64,000 bases of DNA from Patulibacter brassicae. GTDB taxonomy: Bacteria; Actinomycetota; Thermoleophilia; Solirubrobacterales; Solirubrobacteraceae. Each line of letters begins with the position of its first letter. The first letter of the stretch is position 1. The stretch lies in assembly GCF_033949425.1 (NCBI RefSeq), contig NZ_JAXAVX010000004.1, positions 294,991 to 358,990 on the forward strand, read 5' to 3'. The position numbers and the translations under genes were made by a program. A model generated the notes under the pieces. That model was not told where the DNA came from. It worked only from the letters and a program-made list of their open reading frames with translations, and ran no database searches. This document shows positions 48,294 through 56,600 of the stretch, piece by piece.

Positions 48294-48758
48294 TCAGCCG
48301 CGCGCGATCGACGCGACGGTGGCGTCGGTGAGCGCGACGAGGTCCGCGGGCGCGAGGGCGATCTCGAGCCCCCGGCGGCCGGCGCTGACGCAGACCTCCT
48401 CGTGCGCCGTGGCGGAGGCGTCGACGATCGTCGGCAGTCGCCGCCGCTGCCCGAGCGGGCTGATGCCGCCGGTGACGTAGCCCGTGAGCCGCTCGGCGGC
48501 GGCGGGGTCGAGCAGCGACGTGCGCTTGCCGAGCGCGCGGAGGTCCAGCGACGTGGCCACCGGGACGACGCAGACCGCGGGTCGCCCGTCGCGGTCGACG
48601 AGCAGGGTCTTCAGCACGCGGGCGGGGTCGATCCCCAGCGCGGAGGCGGCCTCCTCGCCGTAGGAGGCGGCCCGCGGGTCGTGCTCGTACTCCAGGAGAC
48701 GGAACGCGATGCCCGCGGCGCGGGCGGCCCGGGTCGCCGGGGTGTCCGTGCCCGCCAT
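48294..48758 (-). CDS. ybaK: YbaK/EbsC-type Cys-tRNA(Pro) deacylase
   Basis: 154 residues of the YbaK/ProX editing fold: PATRAARAAGIAFRLLEYEH, ASYGEEAASALGIDPARVLK, KTLLVDRDGRPAVCVVPVAT, TGYVTGGISPLGQRRRLPTI and VSAGRRGLEIALAPADLVAL. The GGISP and GxR/K segments are diagnostic of YbaK. It hydrolyses Cys wrongly attached to tRNA-Pro by ProRS. Complete at normal length; start ATG 48758. Confidence 0.92.
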   Translation of the reverse strand: MAGTDTPATRAARAAGIAFRLLEYEHDPRAASYGEEAASALGIDPARVLKTLLVDRDGRPAVCVVPVATSLDLRALGKRTSLLDPAAAERLTGYVTGGISPLGQRRRLPTIVDASATAHEEVCVSAGRRGLEIALAPADLVALTDATVASIARG

Positions 48759-49004
48759 CGCCGGGAACTCTAGGCGCGCTCGCCGCCCGGGACGCGGGTG
48801 GACGCCGTCGATCGGCCGCGAGGGCGCCGCGGACCGCGACTCGATCGCCCGTCCAGGGTTTCGTGAGAACCGGCTCGATCCCGCGCCGGACGCCTCTAGA
48901 CTGCGCCGACGGTACGACCAGGGCCCCGCGATCCGCGGCACCACGCCCTGCGGTCGCCGCGAGGCGGCTCACGAGCCATCCCCCAGGAACACCACGGAGA
49001 ACCG

Positions 49005-50099
49005 ATGCTGAAGACGACGATGATGCGGCGCACCGTCGTGCCGCTGCTGACGGCGGGCGCGATCGCCGGCGGCGTGGCCGCGCCGGCCAACGCGATGCAG
49101 AAGGGCCTCGAGGACGACTCGATGGTCCTGTCCGACAACGCCGCCACCCGCGCGGCCTTCTGGTCCGCCGCCAAGGAGGCCCGGGTCAAGGTCGTCCGCG
49201 TGGTCCCGCGCTGGGATCCCGGCGCCAGCCAGGTCGATCCGGCGACCGTCACCCGCGTGACCCGCGCGATCGACGAGGGCCGCGCCGCGGGCGCGAAGCT
49301 CCTCATCGGCCTCTACCAGGGCAACTTCCGCGGCAAGAGCTCGAGCTCGAAGGTCTCCTCGACCTTCCAGAAGAACTACATCTGGTACTTCCAGTCGCTC
49401 GCCACCGCGATCAAGGACAAGCCGGTCTACGGCTACCTGACCTGGAACGAGCCGAACTACGGCACGACCTGGCCGCAGAAGCGCGCCAAGCAGTGGCCGG
49501 CGTTCTCCAACCGGGTCTACAAGGCGCTGAAGAAGTCCGACAAGGGCGCGAAGGTCTTCGTCGGCGAGACGGCGCCGAACGTCCGCAACGCGACGGGCAA
49601 GTCGTCGAACCCGGGCGCGTTCTTCCGCACCGCCCTGTGCCTGAAGAGCAACTACAAGCCGTCCTCGAACTCGAAGGCGTGCCGCACGAAGCTCCTCGGC
49701 GACGGGTTCACCCTCCACACCTACGACTTCGACTACTCGCCGACGAAGAAGCCGTCGAAGTCGCGCAAGGACTGGTGGGTCCACGGCAACCTCACCGAGA
49801 TCAAGAGCCAGCTGAAGAAGCTCGTGAAGGCCAAGCGCCTGAGCTCGACGGCCGCGCGCAACATCCACATCTCCGAGTTCGCCTACCGGACCGAGGCGCC
49901 GAACAACAAGTTCAGCCAGTCGACGGTCGCGAAGTACACGAAGAGCGCCTGGAACTCGGCGAAGAAGGCCGGGATCAAGTCGTTCACCTGGTACATCCTG
50001 CGCAACCCGGCCAACCCGGCCGACAACTTCCGCTCGGGCCTCCAGAGCTCGAACGGCACGCCGTACCCGGTCTGGAACACGTTCAAGGCCCTGAAGTAG
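49005..50099 (+). CDS. Secreted clan-A glycoside hydrolase-like protein
   Basis: 364 residues: signal peptide (TVVPLLTAGAIAGGVAAPANA, cleaved after about residue 30) and a TIM-barrel-like domain. TWNEPN (Glu149, acid/base) and HISEFAY (Glu about 290, nucleophile) are the two catalytic Glu motifs of clan A glycoside hydrolases such as GH5/GH39. The protein is strikingly Lys/Ser-rich (KSSSSKVSS, KKPSKSRKDW) compared with its Arg-rich neighbours, fitting an exported enzyme. The family number cannot be fixed. A double hairpin follows its stop. Confidence 0.75.
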   Translation: MLKTTMMRRTVVPLLTAGAIAGGVAAPANAMQKGLEDDSMVLSDNAATRAAFWSAAKEARVKVVRVVPRWDPGASQVDPATVTRVTRAIDEGRAAGAKLLIGLYQGNFRGKSSSSKVSSTFQKNYIWYFQSLATAIKDKPVYGYLTWNEPNYGTTWPQKRAKQWPAFSNRVYKALKKSDKGAKVFVGETAPNVRNATGKSSNPGAFFRTALCLKSNYKPSSNSKACRTKLLGDGFTLHTYDFDYSPTKKPSKSRKDWWVHGNLTEIKSQLKKLVKAKRLSSTAARNIHISEFAYRTEAPNNKFSQSTVAKYTKSAWNSAKKAGIKSFTWYILRNPANPADNFRSGLQSSNGTPYPVWNTFKALK

Positions 50100-50114
50100 C
50101 CCGACGTCCGACCG

Positions 50115-50175
50115 GTCCGGCGGCCCCGCCGCCGGACGCGCAACGGCCCGCCCGTCCTCGCGACCGGCGGGCCGT
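50115..50175. terminator. Two consecutive hairpins between convergent genes
   Basis: GTCCGGCGGC (50115-50124) pairs perfectly with GCCGCCGGAC (50128-50137), and ACGGCCCGCC (50143-50152) with GGCGGGCCGT (50166-50175). They lie between the glycoside-hydrolase stop and the SPW-protein stop, so they could terminate both strands. Confidence 0.65.
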
Positions 50176-50225
50176 CGTCGTCTCGGGGACCGTCGCGTCC
50201 GGGGGCCGACGCGCCGCCGCGGGCC

Positions 50226-50636
50226 TCAGCCCGGCTCGACCTGGTCCTCGGTGCGCCAGTTCGTCATCGGGGCGCTCGTGAGCAGGCCGAGGCCGAGGAC
50301 GAGGTGGAGGATCAGCGCCCCGGTCTCGTCCGCGTAGCCGAGCACGAACGGCGCCAGCACGAGGGCGAGCCCGAGCCCGATGTCGAGGTACGCGTGGCCG
50401 CGCAGCGGCACGAGCTTCACGAGCGAGAGGCGCCAGCGCGTCGTCATCGCGACGAGCGCGATGAGCGCGCCGGCCACGATGCTCGCGACCCGCGCCGTGT
50501 CGTCGTCGGAGAACCCGAAGAGCCACGGCCCGGCGATCGCGAGCGCCGCGAGCGGCAGCTCCATGAGGGCGTGGACCGCCACCGGGATCGGCCGGTGCGG
50601 CCGCGCGCGGGCCGTGTCCCCGTAGGAGGTCGCCAT
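50226..50636 (-). CDS. SPW-repeat-like four-TM membrane protein
   Basis: 136 residues, four hydrophobic spans (LMELPLAALAIAGPWLFGF, ASIVAGALIALVAMTTRW, AYLDIGLGLALVLAPFVLGY, ALILHLVLGLGLLTSAPM). The repeated helix-GPWLFGF / helix-APFVLGY pair resembles SPW repeats, though the Ser-Pro-Trp itself is Gly/Ala-Pro-Trp/Phe. It follows the Mn-catalase gene by 5 nt and is surely co-transcribed with it. Role unknown, perhaps in stress physiology. Confidence 0.7.
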   Translation of the reverse strand: MATSYGDTARARPHRPIPVAVHALMELPLAALAIAGPWLFGFSDDDTARVASIVAGALIALVAMTTRWRLSLVKLVPLRGHAYLDIGLGLALVLAPFVLGYADETGALILHLVLGLGLLTSAPMTNWRTEDQVEPG

Positions 50637-50641
50637 CGCGC

Positions 50642-51529
50642 TCAGCCGCCCGCGATCTGGTCGACCGCCTGCTTCGCCTTGCCGAGCAGGCCGGGGTCGC
50701 TGCCGTCGTCGTCGGGCCGCGTGGCCTCGGGCCCGGCGTGGATGGCCAACGGGGCCTTCGCGAGCTCCGGCTCCTGCCCGAGGCGGGGCGCGTTGACGAC
50801 GCTGAAGCGCCCGCCGTCGGGCGCCTCGCCGCTCGCCCATGCGGCGTCCTCGGGCACCGGGGCGTCGGCGTGGGCGAAGAACGCGTGCGCGTACTGCTCG
50901 TGCGGATCCCCGTCGGAGACGTCCGTCGGCGCGGCGCGGTGCTCGGGGTTCAGCTCCTCGGCGGCGGCGAGCCACTGCTGCTGGTGCATCGTGTCGCGCG
51001 CGATGAGGAAGCTGAGCATGTCCTTCATGCCCGGGTCGTCGGTCGCCTCGCGCAGCCGGGCGGCGAGCGTCCGGCCGATCGCCTCGGCGGCGACGTTCGC
51101 GTGCATGTTCGCCACGAGGTTGCCGCCGACGTCGATGCAGGCGGCGTTGAACGGCACGCCGTTGCTGTCGGAGGGCATCGCCGCCAGCCCGCCCGACAGC
51201 AGGTGCCGCGGCTCCATGCCCCCCATCCGCGCGGCGACGAGCGGGTTCGTGACGACGTCGTCGACGACCTCCGACGGGGCGCCCTCGAGGTTCATCGCCA
51301 CGGCGGTGGCGAGCAGCTCGATGTGGCCGATCTCCTCCGTGCCGGTGTGCAGGAGCATGTCGCGGTAGCGCTTCGGACCGCGGGTGCCCCACGCCTGGAA
51401 GAGGTACTGGTTCATCACCCGCATCTCGCCCTCGGGGCCGCCGATGGCCTGCTGCAGCAGGCGGGCGAAGACGGGGTTGGGCTTGTCGACGCGGACCGTG
51501 TAGGCCAGCTCCTCGTGGTGCGAGAACAC
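50642..51529 (-). CDS. Manganese catalase
   Basis: 295 residues, start GTG 51529 with AAGGAGGA. The four-helix ferritin-like bundle shows GEMRVMNQYLFQAW, HTGTEEIGHIELLATA (Glu/His ligands), NLVANMHANVAAEAIGR and ARDTMHQQQWLAAAEEL, the ligand helices of non-haem Mn catalases. A C-terminal acidic tail follows. It breaks down hydrogen peroxide in the cytoplasm. Operon with the SPW-like gene; divergent from the patatin gene. Confidence 0.92.
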   Translation of the reverse strand: MFSHHEELAYTVRVDKPNPVFARLLQQAIGGPEGEMRVMNQYLFQAWGTRGPKRYRDMLLHTGTEEIGHIELLATAVAMNLEGAPSEVVDDVVTNPLVAARMGGMEPRHLLSGGLAAMPSDSNGVPFNAACIDVGGNLVANMHANVAAEAIGRTLAARLREATDDPGMKDMLSFLIARDTMHQQQWLAAAEELNPEHRAAPTDVSDGDPHEQYAHAFFAHADAPVPEDAAWASGEAPDGGRFSVVNAPRLGQEPELAKAPLAIHAGPEATRPDDDGSDPGLLGKAKQAVDQIAGG

Positions 51530-51689
51530 GGGTCCTCCTTCGATGGGGGTCGGGGTCGATCGTGCGTACCCGTTCGGCCGCGACCCATGCGGATGCGCGA
51601 CGACGGCGCCGCCGGGGCGGGACGGGGGTCGCCGTTCCGCTCCAGCGGGCCAACCGGCCGGCCCGCGGCACGCGCGACCCTGGATCGGG

Positions 51690-53099
51690 ATGGGCGCACC
51701 CAGCACCGCACGTCTCGCCGACCGCGTCGCCGGCCGTCCCGTCGTCGCCGGCGCGTCGCCGGCCGCCGGGCCCGGGGACCGGGACGGTGGCCGCCGTCGG
51801 ATCGCGGTCGTCCTCCCCGGGGGCGGGGCGCGCGGGGCGTACGAGGTCGGCGCGCTCTCCGTGCTGGCGCCGGCGCTCGCAGCGCGGGGCGAGCGGCCGG
51901 CGATCGCGTGCGGCACCTCCGTCGGCGCGATCAACGCCGCGTTCCTCGCGTCGGTCGCGCACCTGCCGCTGGCGGACCAGGCGGCGCTCGCCCAGGAGAC
52001 GTGGCGCTCGATGCGCAAGGACGACGTGATCCGCCCGGTGCTCGGGCCGTCGCTCCTGACCAGCGGGCTGCGGGCCGTCGGCGAGGTCCTGCAGGTCCCG
52101 GGCGTGCGGCTCTCGGGCCTGCTCGACGCGCGGCCGCTCGCCGCGTCGCTCGAGCGGTGGGTGGACTGGCGCGATGCGCGCGAGAACGTCGCGGCGGGGC
52201 GGCTCGAGGCGCTGTGCGTCATCGCGACCGCGTTGCGCGGCGGCGGACCGGTGGGCTTCCTCCACGCGACCGACGGCCGGGCGCCGGCGGCCGGTCCCAC
52301 CGACGGGCTGCGCTGGGTGCCCGTCGACGGGGTCCGGCCCGATCACGTCCGCGCGAGCGCGGCCATCCCGCTGCTCTTCCCGCCCGTCGAGGTGACCACG
52401 CCGCCCGAGGCGGCCGACCAGTACATCGACGGCGGCGTGCGGCTCAACGCGCCGCTGGCCCCGGCCCTCGCGCTGGGGGCCGACCGCGTCATCGTCATCG
52501 GCCTCGAGCCGTTCGCGGCCCGCACCGCGGCGCCGCGCACGATGACGGGCGGCGCGCGGCTCGCCGACGTCGCGGCGAACGTCCTCGACGGCCTCCTCGT
52601 CGATCAGGTCGCCGACGACGTGCACCGGATGGCGTCGATCAACTCGTTCCTCGCGCAGGACGGCGGCATCGGGCCCGTGCACGCCGGGTCGCGCGCCGAG
52701 CGGGCCGCGCGGGGCAAGCCGGCGTTCCGGCGCATCTCCTACGCCCTCGTCGCACCCGCGGAGCGGGGGCGGATCGGCCGGATCGCCGACGAGGTGTTCC
52801 AGGAGCGCTACGCGGGCGTGCGGGGCTGGCGCCATCCCGACCTGGCGGTGGCCTCCCGCCTGCTCGGCGGCGCCCGGACGGGCGCGCGGGGGGAGCTCCT
52901 GAGCTTCCTGCTCTTCGACGAGGTGTTCGTCGAGCGCCTGATCGCGGAGGGCGCCGCGGACGCGCAGCGCTGGCTGGACCGCCACCCCGGCGTCTGGTGC
53001 GACGATGCCGCCCACGACCTGACGCTCGACACGACCGGCGCCGCCGGCGTGCGGGAGCGGGTCGTGCTCGACGAGTGGCGGGCGATGCGACGCCGCTGA
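51690..53099 (+). CDS. Patatin-like phospholipase
   Basis: 469 residues. Oxyanion loop LPGGGARGAYEVG (43-55), nucleophile elbow GTSVGA (Ser77) and catalytic dyad YIDGGVRLNAPL (about 245) define the patatin family, with the catalytic Asp in DGG. It hydrolyses lipid acyl esters, probably at the cytoplasmic face. The last 150 residues (GELLSFLLFDEVFVERLIAE) extend beyond the core. ATG 51690 is preferred over the longer Arg/Pro-rich frame. The RelA/SpoT gene follows by 52 nt. Confidence 0.9.
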   Translation: MGAPSTARLADRVAGRPVVAGASPAAGPGDRDGGRRRIAVVLPGGGARGAYEVGALSVLAPALAARGERPAIACGTSVGAINAAFLASVAHLPLADQAALAQETWRSMRKDDVIRPVLGPSLLTSGLRAVGEVLQVPGVRLSGLLDARPLAASLERWVDWRDARENVAAGRLEALCVIATALRGGGPVGFLHATDGRAPAAGPTDGLRWVPVDGVRPDHVRASAAIPLLFPPVEVTTPPEAADQYIDGGVRLNAPLAPALALGADRVIVIGLEPFAARTAAPRTMTGGARLADVAANVLDGLLVDQVADDVHRMASINSFLAQDGGIGPVHAGSRAERAARGKPAFRRISYALVAPAERGRIGRIADEVFQERYAGVRGWRHPDLAVASRLLGGARTGARGELLSFLLFDEVFVERLIAEGAADAQRWLDRHPGVWCDDAAHDLTLDTTGAAGVRERVVLDEWRAMRRR

Positions 53100-53151
53100 G
53101 GCCGGCGACCCGGCCGGAGTCCGGTCGCTCTGGAAGGCTTGGCCCTCGACG

Positions 53152-54261
53152 ATGCCCGCCTCGTTGCGCGATCACGCCGTCCACGCCCGGACCCACTACG
53201 AGCTGCCCTCCTACCAGGCGTTCCTGCGCCGGCTCGGCGAGCTGCTGGAGCACCACGTGCGCGAGCTGATCGCGGGCGCCGGGATCCCGCCGGGCCAGTC
53301 CGAGGTCCACTGGCGGATCAAGACCCCGGCGTCCTTCGCCCAGAAGGCCGCGCTCCCGCACCCCGAGGACGGCGCCCGGCCGCGGTACCGCGAGCCGGTC
53401 GACGAGGTGACCGACCAGCTCGCCCTCAGGGTCGTGACGTTCCTCCCCGCGCAGGTCGAGGCCGTGGCCCAGGCCATCGGCGAGGACGACGGGCTGACCG
53501 TCCGCGAGGTTCGCCACAAGGGCTCCGAGGCGGCCGCGGAGCGCCAGTTCGGGTACCAGAGCCTGCACGTCCTCGTCGACCCGGGCCGACCGCTGCAGGT
53601 TCCGACGCCGCCGAAGGGCTACGGCGTGCCGACCGTCGAGGTCCAGCTGCGGACGCAGCTGCAGCACGTCTGGGCCGAGCTCGAGCACGCGTCGCGCTAC
53701 AAGGGCGCCGCCGGCTCCCGCGTGTCGCGGAAGTTCGACCGCGCCGCGGCGCTGATCGAGATGGTCGACGAGCTGCTGCAGGAGATCGACGACGCCGCCG
53801 CGGCGTCGAACGTGCCCGGCGGCCCCGCGGGTCCCGCGGCGCGGACCACGGGCGACGCGGGGGAGCAGCCGCCGCAGCCGGCCGGCAGCCGGCTGACCGC
53901 CCGGGCGCTGCGCTCGCTGCTGGCGGAGCTCTTCCCCGACGCACCGCCCAGTCGCGGGGCCGGCAGCGAGGAGTGGATCCGGCGACACGCCCTCGCCGCG
54001 GGGATCGAGACCGTCGAGGCCCTGCGCGCCGCCGTGCGCGGGGTCGACCTCGACGCGATCGAGCGCGTGTTCCGCGAGGGCGTGACCTGGGAGCGCAACC
54101 AGGTGCGCGCGCTCGACGACGCGCTGCTCGCGGCGGTCGGCCCCGCCTACGTCGACATCGCCGTCGGCCTCGTGCCGGCCGACGACGAGGCGCAGCGGCA
54201 GAAGCGGCGACGCGTGCTCGAGTGGCGTCAGCGGACCTTGCGAGACGGCGGCGCACTGTAG
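53152..54261 (+). CDS. RelA/SpoT-domain (p)ppGpp synthetase-like protein
   Basis: 369 residues. The synthetase domain (about 15-210) has VHWRIKTPASFAQKA (basic nucleotide-binding loop), DEVTDQLALRVVTF, QFGYQSLHVLVD and EVQLRTQLQHVWAELEHASR (catalytic Glu). No HD hydrolase, TGS or ACT domain is present, so it resembles a small alarmone synthetase with a 150-residue C-terminal extension (from AAAASNVPGGPAG; helical, with VEALRAAVRGVDLDAIERVF). The extension could be regulatory or toxin-like. It is co-directional with the patatin gene. Confidence 0.85.
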   Translation: MPASLRDHAVHARTHYELPSYQAFLRRLGELLEHHVRELIAGAGIPPGQSEVHWRIKTPASFAQKAALPHPEDGARPRYREPVDEVTDQLALRVVTFLPAQVEAVAQAIGEDDGLTVREVRHKGSEAAAERQFGYQSLHVLVDPGRPLQVPTPPKGYGVPTVEVQLRTQLQHVWAELEHASRYKGAAGSRVSRKFDRAAALIEMVDELLQEIDDAAAASNVPGGPAGPAARTTGDAGEQPPQPAGSRLTARALRSLLAELFPDAPPSRGAGSEEWIRRHALAAGIETVEALRAAVRGVDLDAIERVFREGVTWERNQVRALDDALLAAVGPAYVDIAVGLVPADDEAQRQKRRRVLEWRQRTLRDGGAL

Positions 54262-54420
54262 CCCGAACGATCGTCCGCCGACCAGCGGTCCGTCGTTCGT
54301 CCACGGCCCTGGCCATCCGGGCGACGTCCCGTTGGTTCATCCGGGTCCGGGCTCAAGTCGCGCCGGCGCCCATCCGATGCAGCCCGTGTGTCGTCCCCCG
54401 AGCGAGCCCCGAGGTCCTCC

Positions 54421-54606
54421 GTGCGCCCTGTCCCCGCGTCCCCCACCCACCGGGACCACGACCGCGACCAGCACGCGGCCGCCGTCGACCTCGACGACGC
54501 GCTGAGCGGGCCGGTGCCCGGGGCGCTGCTGTCGGCGCTCTTCGCCGCGCCGCTGGCCAAGGAGCCGGCCGAGCCCGAGATCCGGGTACGCCGCCTAGCG
54601 TCCTGA
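54421..54606 (+). CDS. Possible small acidic protein
   Basis: 61 residues from GTG 54421: HDRDQHAAAVDLDDALSGPV, then GALLSALFAAPLAKEPAEPE. G/C third-position bias is good but there is no clear ribosome-binding site and no recognised family. It lies 160 bp after the RelA/SpoT gene and before a strong hairpin; it may be the last gene of that unit or spurious. Confidence 0.3.
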   Translation: MRPVPASPTHRDHDRDQHAAAVDLDDALSGPVPGALLSALFAAPLAKEPAEPEIRVRRLAS

Positions 54607-54677
54607 CGCGCCCGGAGCGGCCCCGCGACGGGGCCGGGGCGGTCGGCGGCCACGGCCGCCGACCGGGCCCGAACGCG

Positions 54678-54704
54678 CCGACGCCGGCGCGAGGCCGGCG
54701 TCGG
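54678..54704. terminator. Strong hairpin between convergent units
   Basis: CCGACGCCGGC (54678-54688) and GCCGGCGTCGG (54694-54704) form a perfect 11-bp stem with a 5-nt loop, between the rightward RelA/SpoT unit and the leftward ferritin-like gene. No T-run follows on either strand. Confidence 0.7.
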
Positions 54705-54771
54705 ATGAGGGAGGGCGGCCTGCGCGCCGCCCGGGTCGTGGGAGCGCCGCCGGAGCGGCGGGCTCAGCGGC

Positions 54772-55269
54772 TCACTGGTACTCGGCGAGGTACCGCTCGT
54801 AGGTCCGCATGTGGCCCTCCTCGTCCTGGAGGATGGCGATGACCATGTCCTGGGTCGCCCAGTCGACGCCGTCGGTGACCTCGATGATGCGGTTGTAATG
54901 CTCGATCGCGCCGGCCTCGGCCTCGATCACGCCCTTGATCACCGAGACGACGTCGGTGCCGTCCTCCTGCGGCTGCAGGTACGGCTGATCGCTCGGGAAG
55001 TCGGCCGAGCCGGGGGGCGTGCCGTAGAGCGCCTTGATGCGGTCGGCGAAGAGCTTCGCGTGCCCGAGCTCCTCCTGGACGTCGCCCCCGAGGTCGGCGG
55101 CGATCTCCTTCGCGCGGATGCCGTCGAGGTTCGCCGCGTTGGCGAGGTAGTTGACGACCGTCTCCATCTCCATCCAGTAGGCCGTCGTGAGGAGCTCGAG
55201 GATCTCCTCGCGCTTCTCGGCGTTGGCGTCGGAGAGGATCCCGACCTTCGCGTGATGGGTGGTGGTCAT
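54772..55269 (-). CDS. Ferritin-like di-iron protein
   Basis: 165 residues, start ATG 55269 with AAGGAGC. A four-helix bundle carries EMETVVNYLANAANL, GDVQEELGHAKLFADRI, VIEAEAGAIEHYNRIIEV and ILQDEEGHMRTYERYLAE: two ExxH helices and their Glu partners, the bacterioferritin/rubrerythrin-like metal site. It probably stores or oxidises iron or scavenges peroxide. The AT-rich island upstream is a likely regulated promoter. Confidence 0.85.
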   Translation of the reverse strand: MTTTHHAKVGILSDANAEKREEILELLTTAYWMEMETVVNYLANAANLDGIRAKEIAADLGGDVQEELGHAKLFADRIKALYGTPPGSADFPSDQPYLQPQEDGTDVVSVIKGVIEAEAGAIEHYNRIIEVTDGVDWATQDMVIAILQDEEGHMRTYERYLAEYQ

Positions 55270-55299
55270 CGTGTGCTCCTTCGTCGGGGAGGGTGCGGT

Positions 55300-55345
55300 G
55301 CCGCTCATTGTAACAAGTTCCTTCAAATAACCAGCGACTCAAAAT
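55300..55345 (-). promoter_or_regulatory. AT-rich island upstream of the ferritin-like gene
   Basis: This stretch is conspicuously A/T-rich for the window and read leftward contains TTGAAG and TTACAAT-like hexamers plus the near-palindrome TTGTTACAA (55309-55317). Hexamer spacing does not fit a standard sigma-70 promoter, so an alternative sigma or a regulator site is as likely. Confidence 0.3.
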
Positions 55346-55710
55346 CCGTACCGCGACGGTCGGTCTTCGGTCGGGTCGCCGAACCCGGGTGCCCGTGCTG
55401 CGCGGCCCGGGTGGCGAGGGGAGCAGGGGACGTCCTCCTCGTACCCGTCGGTCGGCCGCGGCTACCGCGTGGGACGGCCGAGGTCCGGGGGCGCCGGGGT
55501 GCGGCCCGTGGTCCCGCCGGGCTGCCGCGCGGCTCCAGCGCGCTCGTCCGGGCTCGCGGGCGGGGCTCGCCGGGCGGGCCGGCCCAAGCGTGCGCGCCCC
55601 GGGGGGCCGTGGCGGGGCGGTCGCGTTGGGACGGCGGGGGCCGATCGGCCCGGCCGTCGGGTCCCGGCCCGGCGACGCCGGGGCGGGACCGGGGGAGGCG
55701 CTCGGCGCTC
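55346..55710. other. 365-bp GC-rich spacer, no supported gene
   Basis: Between the AT-rich island and the small ORF at 55711 the sequence is almost pure G/C with open but Arg/Gly/Pro-only frames on both strands. Nothing recognisable. Confidence 0.5.
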
Positions 55711-55878
55711 CTAGCGCTCGGCGACGGCCTGCTCGGCGCGCCAGCGCGCGAACTGCCCGTCGGGCGTGGCGAGCCACAGCGCGAGGTCGCGCTCGAAGCG
55801 CTGCCAGCGGCGCGCGCGGAAGCCCGCCGTCGGGAAGGTCACCGGCGCGGGGTCCAGTCGGTGCTGGTGGTCCTGCAC
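55711..55878 (-). CDS. Possible small protein (55 aa)
   Basis: From GTG 55878, preceded by CGAGAGG, a 55-residue basic/aromatic peptide ends ATPDGQFARWRAEQAVAER. The segment GFRARRWQRFERDLALWLAT has an amphipathic helical look and good codon bias. A longer frame to 56004 has poor coding character. Function unknown. Confidence 0.35.
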   Translation of the reverse strand: MQDHQHRLDPAPVTFPTAGFRARRWQRFERDLALWLATPDGQFARWRAEQAVAER

Positions 55879-56043
55879 CTCTCGGACGATAGCGAAAGGG
55901 CACCCGAACTCCAACCCTCGAGAGGGGGATTCGTTCGGGCGCCCGCAGAAGGGTTCCCGAACGCGCTGCAACGGGCGGGAAAACCCGCTCGGCGATCCGT
56001 CCATCGCGCCCCCGCCGAACGCCCGCAGCGACGACCATGAGCC

Positions 56044-56505
56044 ATGCTTCGCGTGGTGCCCTCCGCCGGCTCGAGCTCCGACCCGTCGGCGACCGGTCGT
56101 GACGTCCCGCCGCGCGTCCTCGGGACGTGCCGGCTTCGGGCCGACCTGCCGCCCGTCGACCGCATCGTCGTGCGCTGCGACGGCGTGACGATCGTCGTGG
56201 GACGGCGGTTCGTCGCCGCCCTGCGCTCACGTCGCTGGCCGTGGCTCGCCGACGACGAGCGGCACCGGCTCGTGGGCGGGCTGATGGCGCAGGTCGCCGA
56301 GGTCCGGGCGCGGCTGGACGCCGCGGGGCTCGACGCCGTGCCGGTGCGCGGCGAGGTCCGGGCGGTGCCGCGACGCGCCCGCCCCGGCACGCGCGTGACC
56401 GTCGCGGCGCCGGTGCTCGACCGGACCGGGGTCGACTGGGTCGCCCGGTTGCTCTCGGCCGGCGACCCCGCGGCGGACCGCACGGCCTTCGGGCCGCTGC
56501 TGTAG
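56044..56505 (+). CDS. Unrecognised small protein
   Basis: 153 residues: RIVVRCDGVTIVVGRRFVAA (strand-turn-strand), RHRLVGGLMAQVAEVRARLD (helix), VPVRGEVRAVPRRARPGTRV and DRTGVDWVARLLSAGDPAAD. The order strand, helix, strand with conserved-looking Asp recalls nuclease-related folds (NERD/PD-ExK style), but key residues cannot be assigned. It converges on the SNF2 gene. Confidence 0.5.
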   Translation: MLRVVPSAGSSSDPSATGRDVPPRVLGTCRLRADLPPVDRIVVRCDGVTIVVGRRFVAALRSRRWPWLADDERHRLVGGLMAQVAEVRARLDAAGLDAVPVRGEVRAVPRRARPGTRVTVAAPVLDRTGVDWVARLLSAGDPAADRTAFGPLL

Positions 56506-56600
56506 GCCGGTTCCGCGCGCCGCCCGCGACCCTCGCGGGCGCCGCCGGGCGTCGGAGCGGTCGCGACGCCGCGGCTCGTGGGCCGGCGGCGCGGCGGCCG

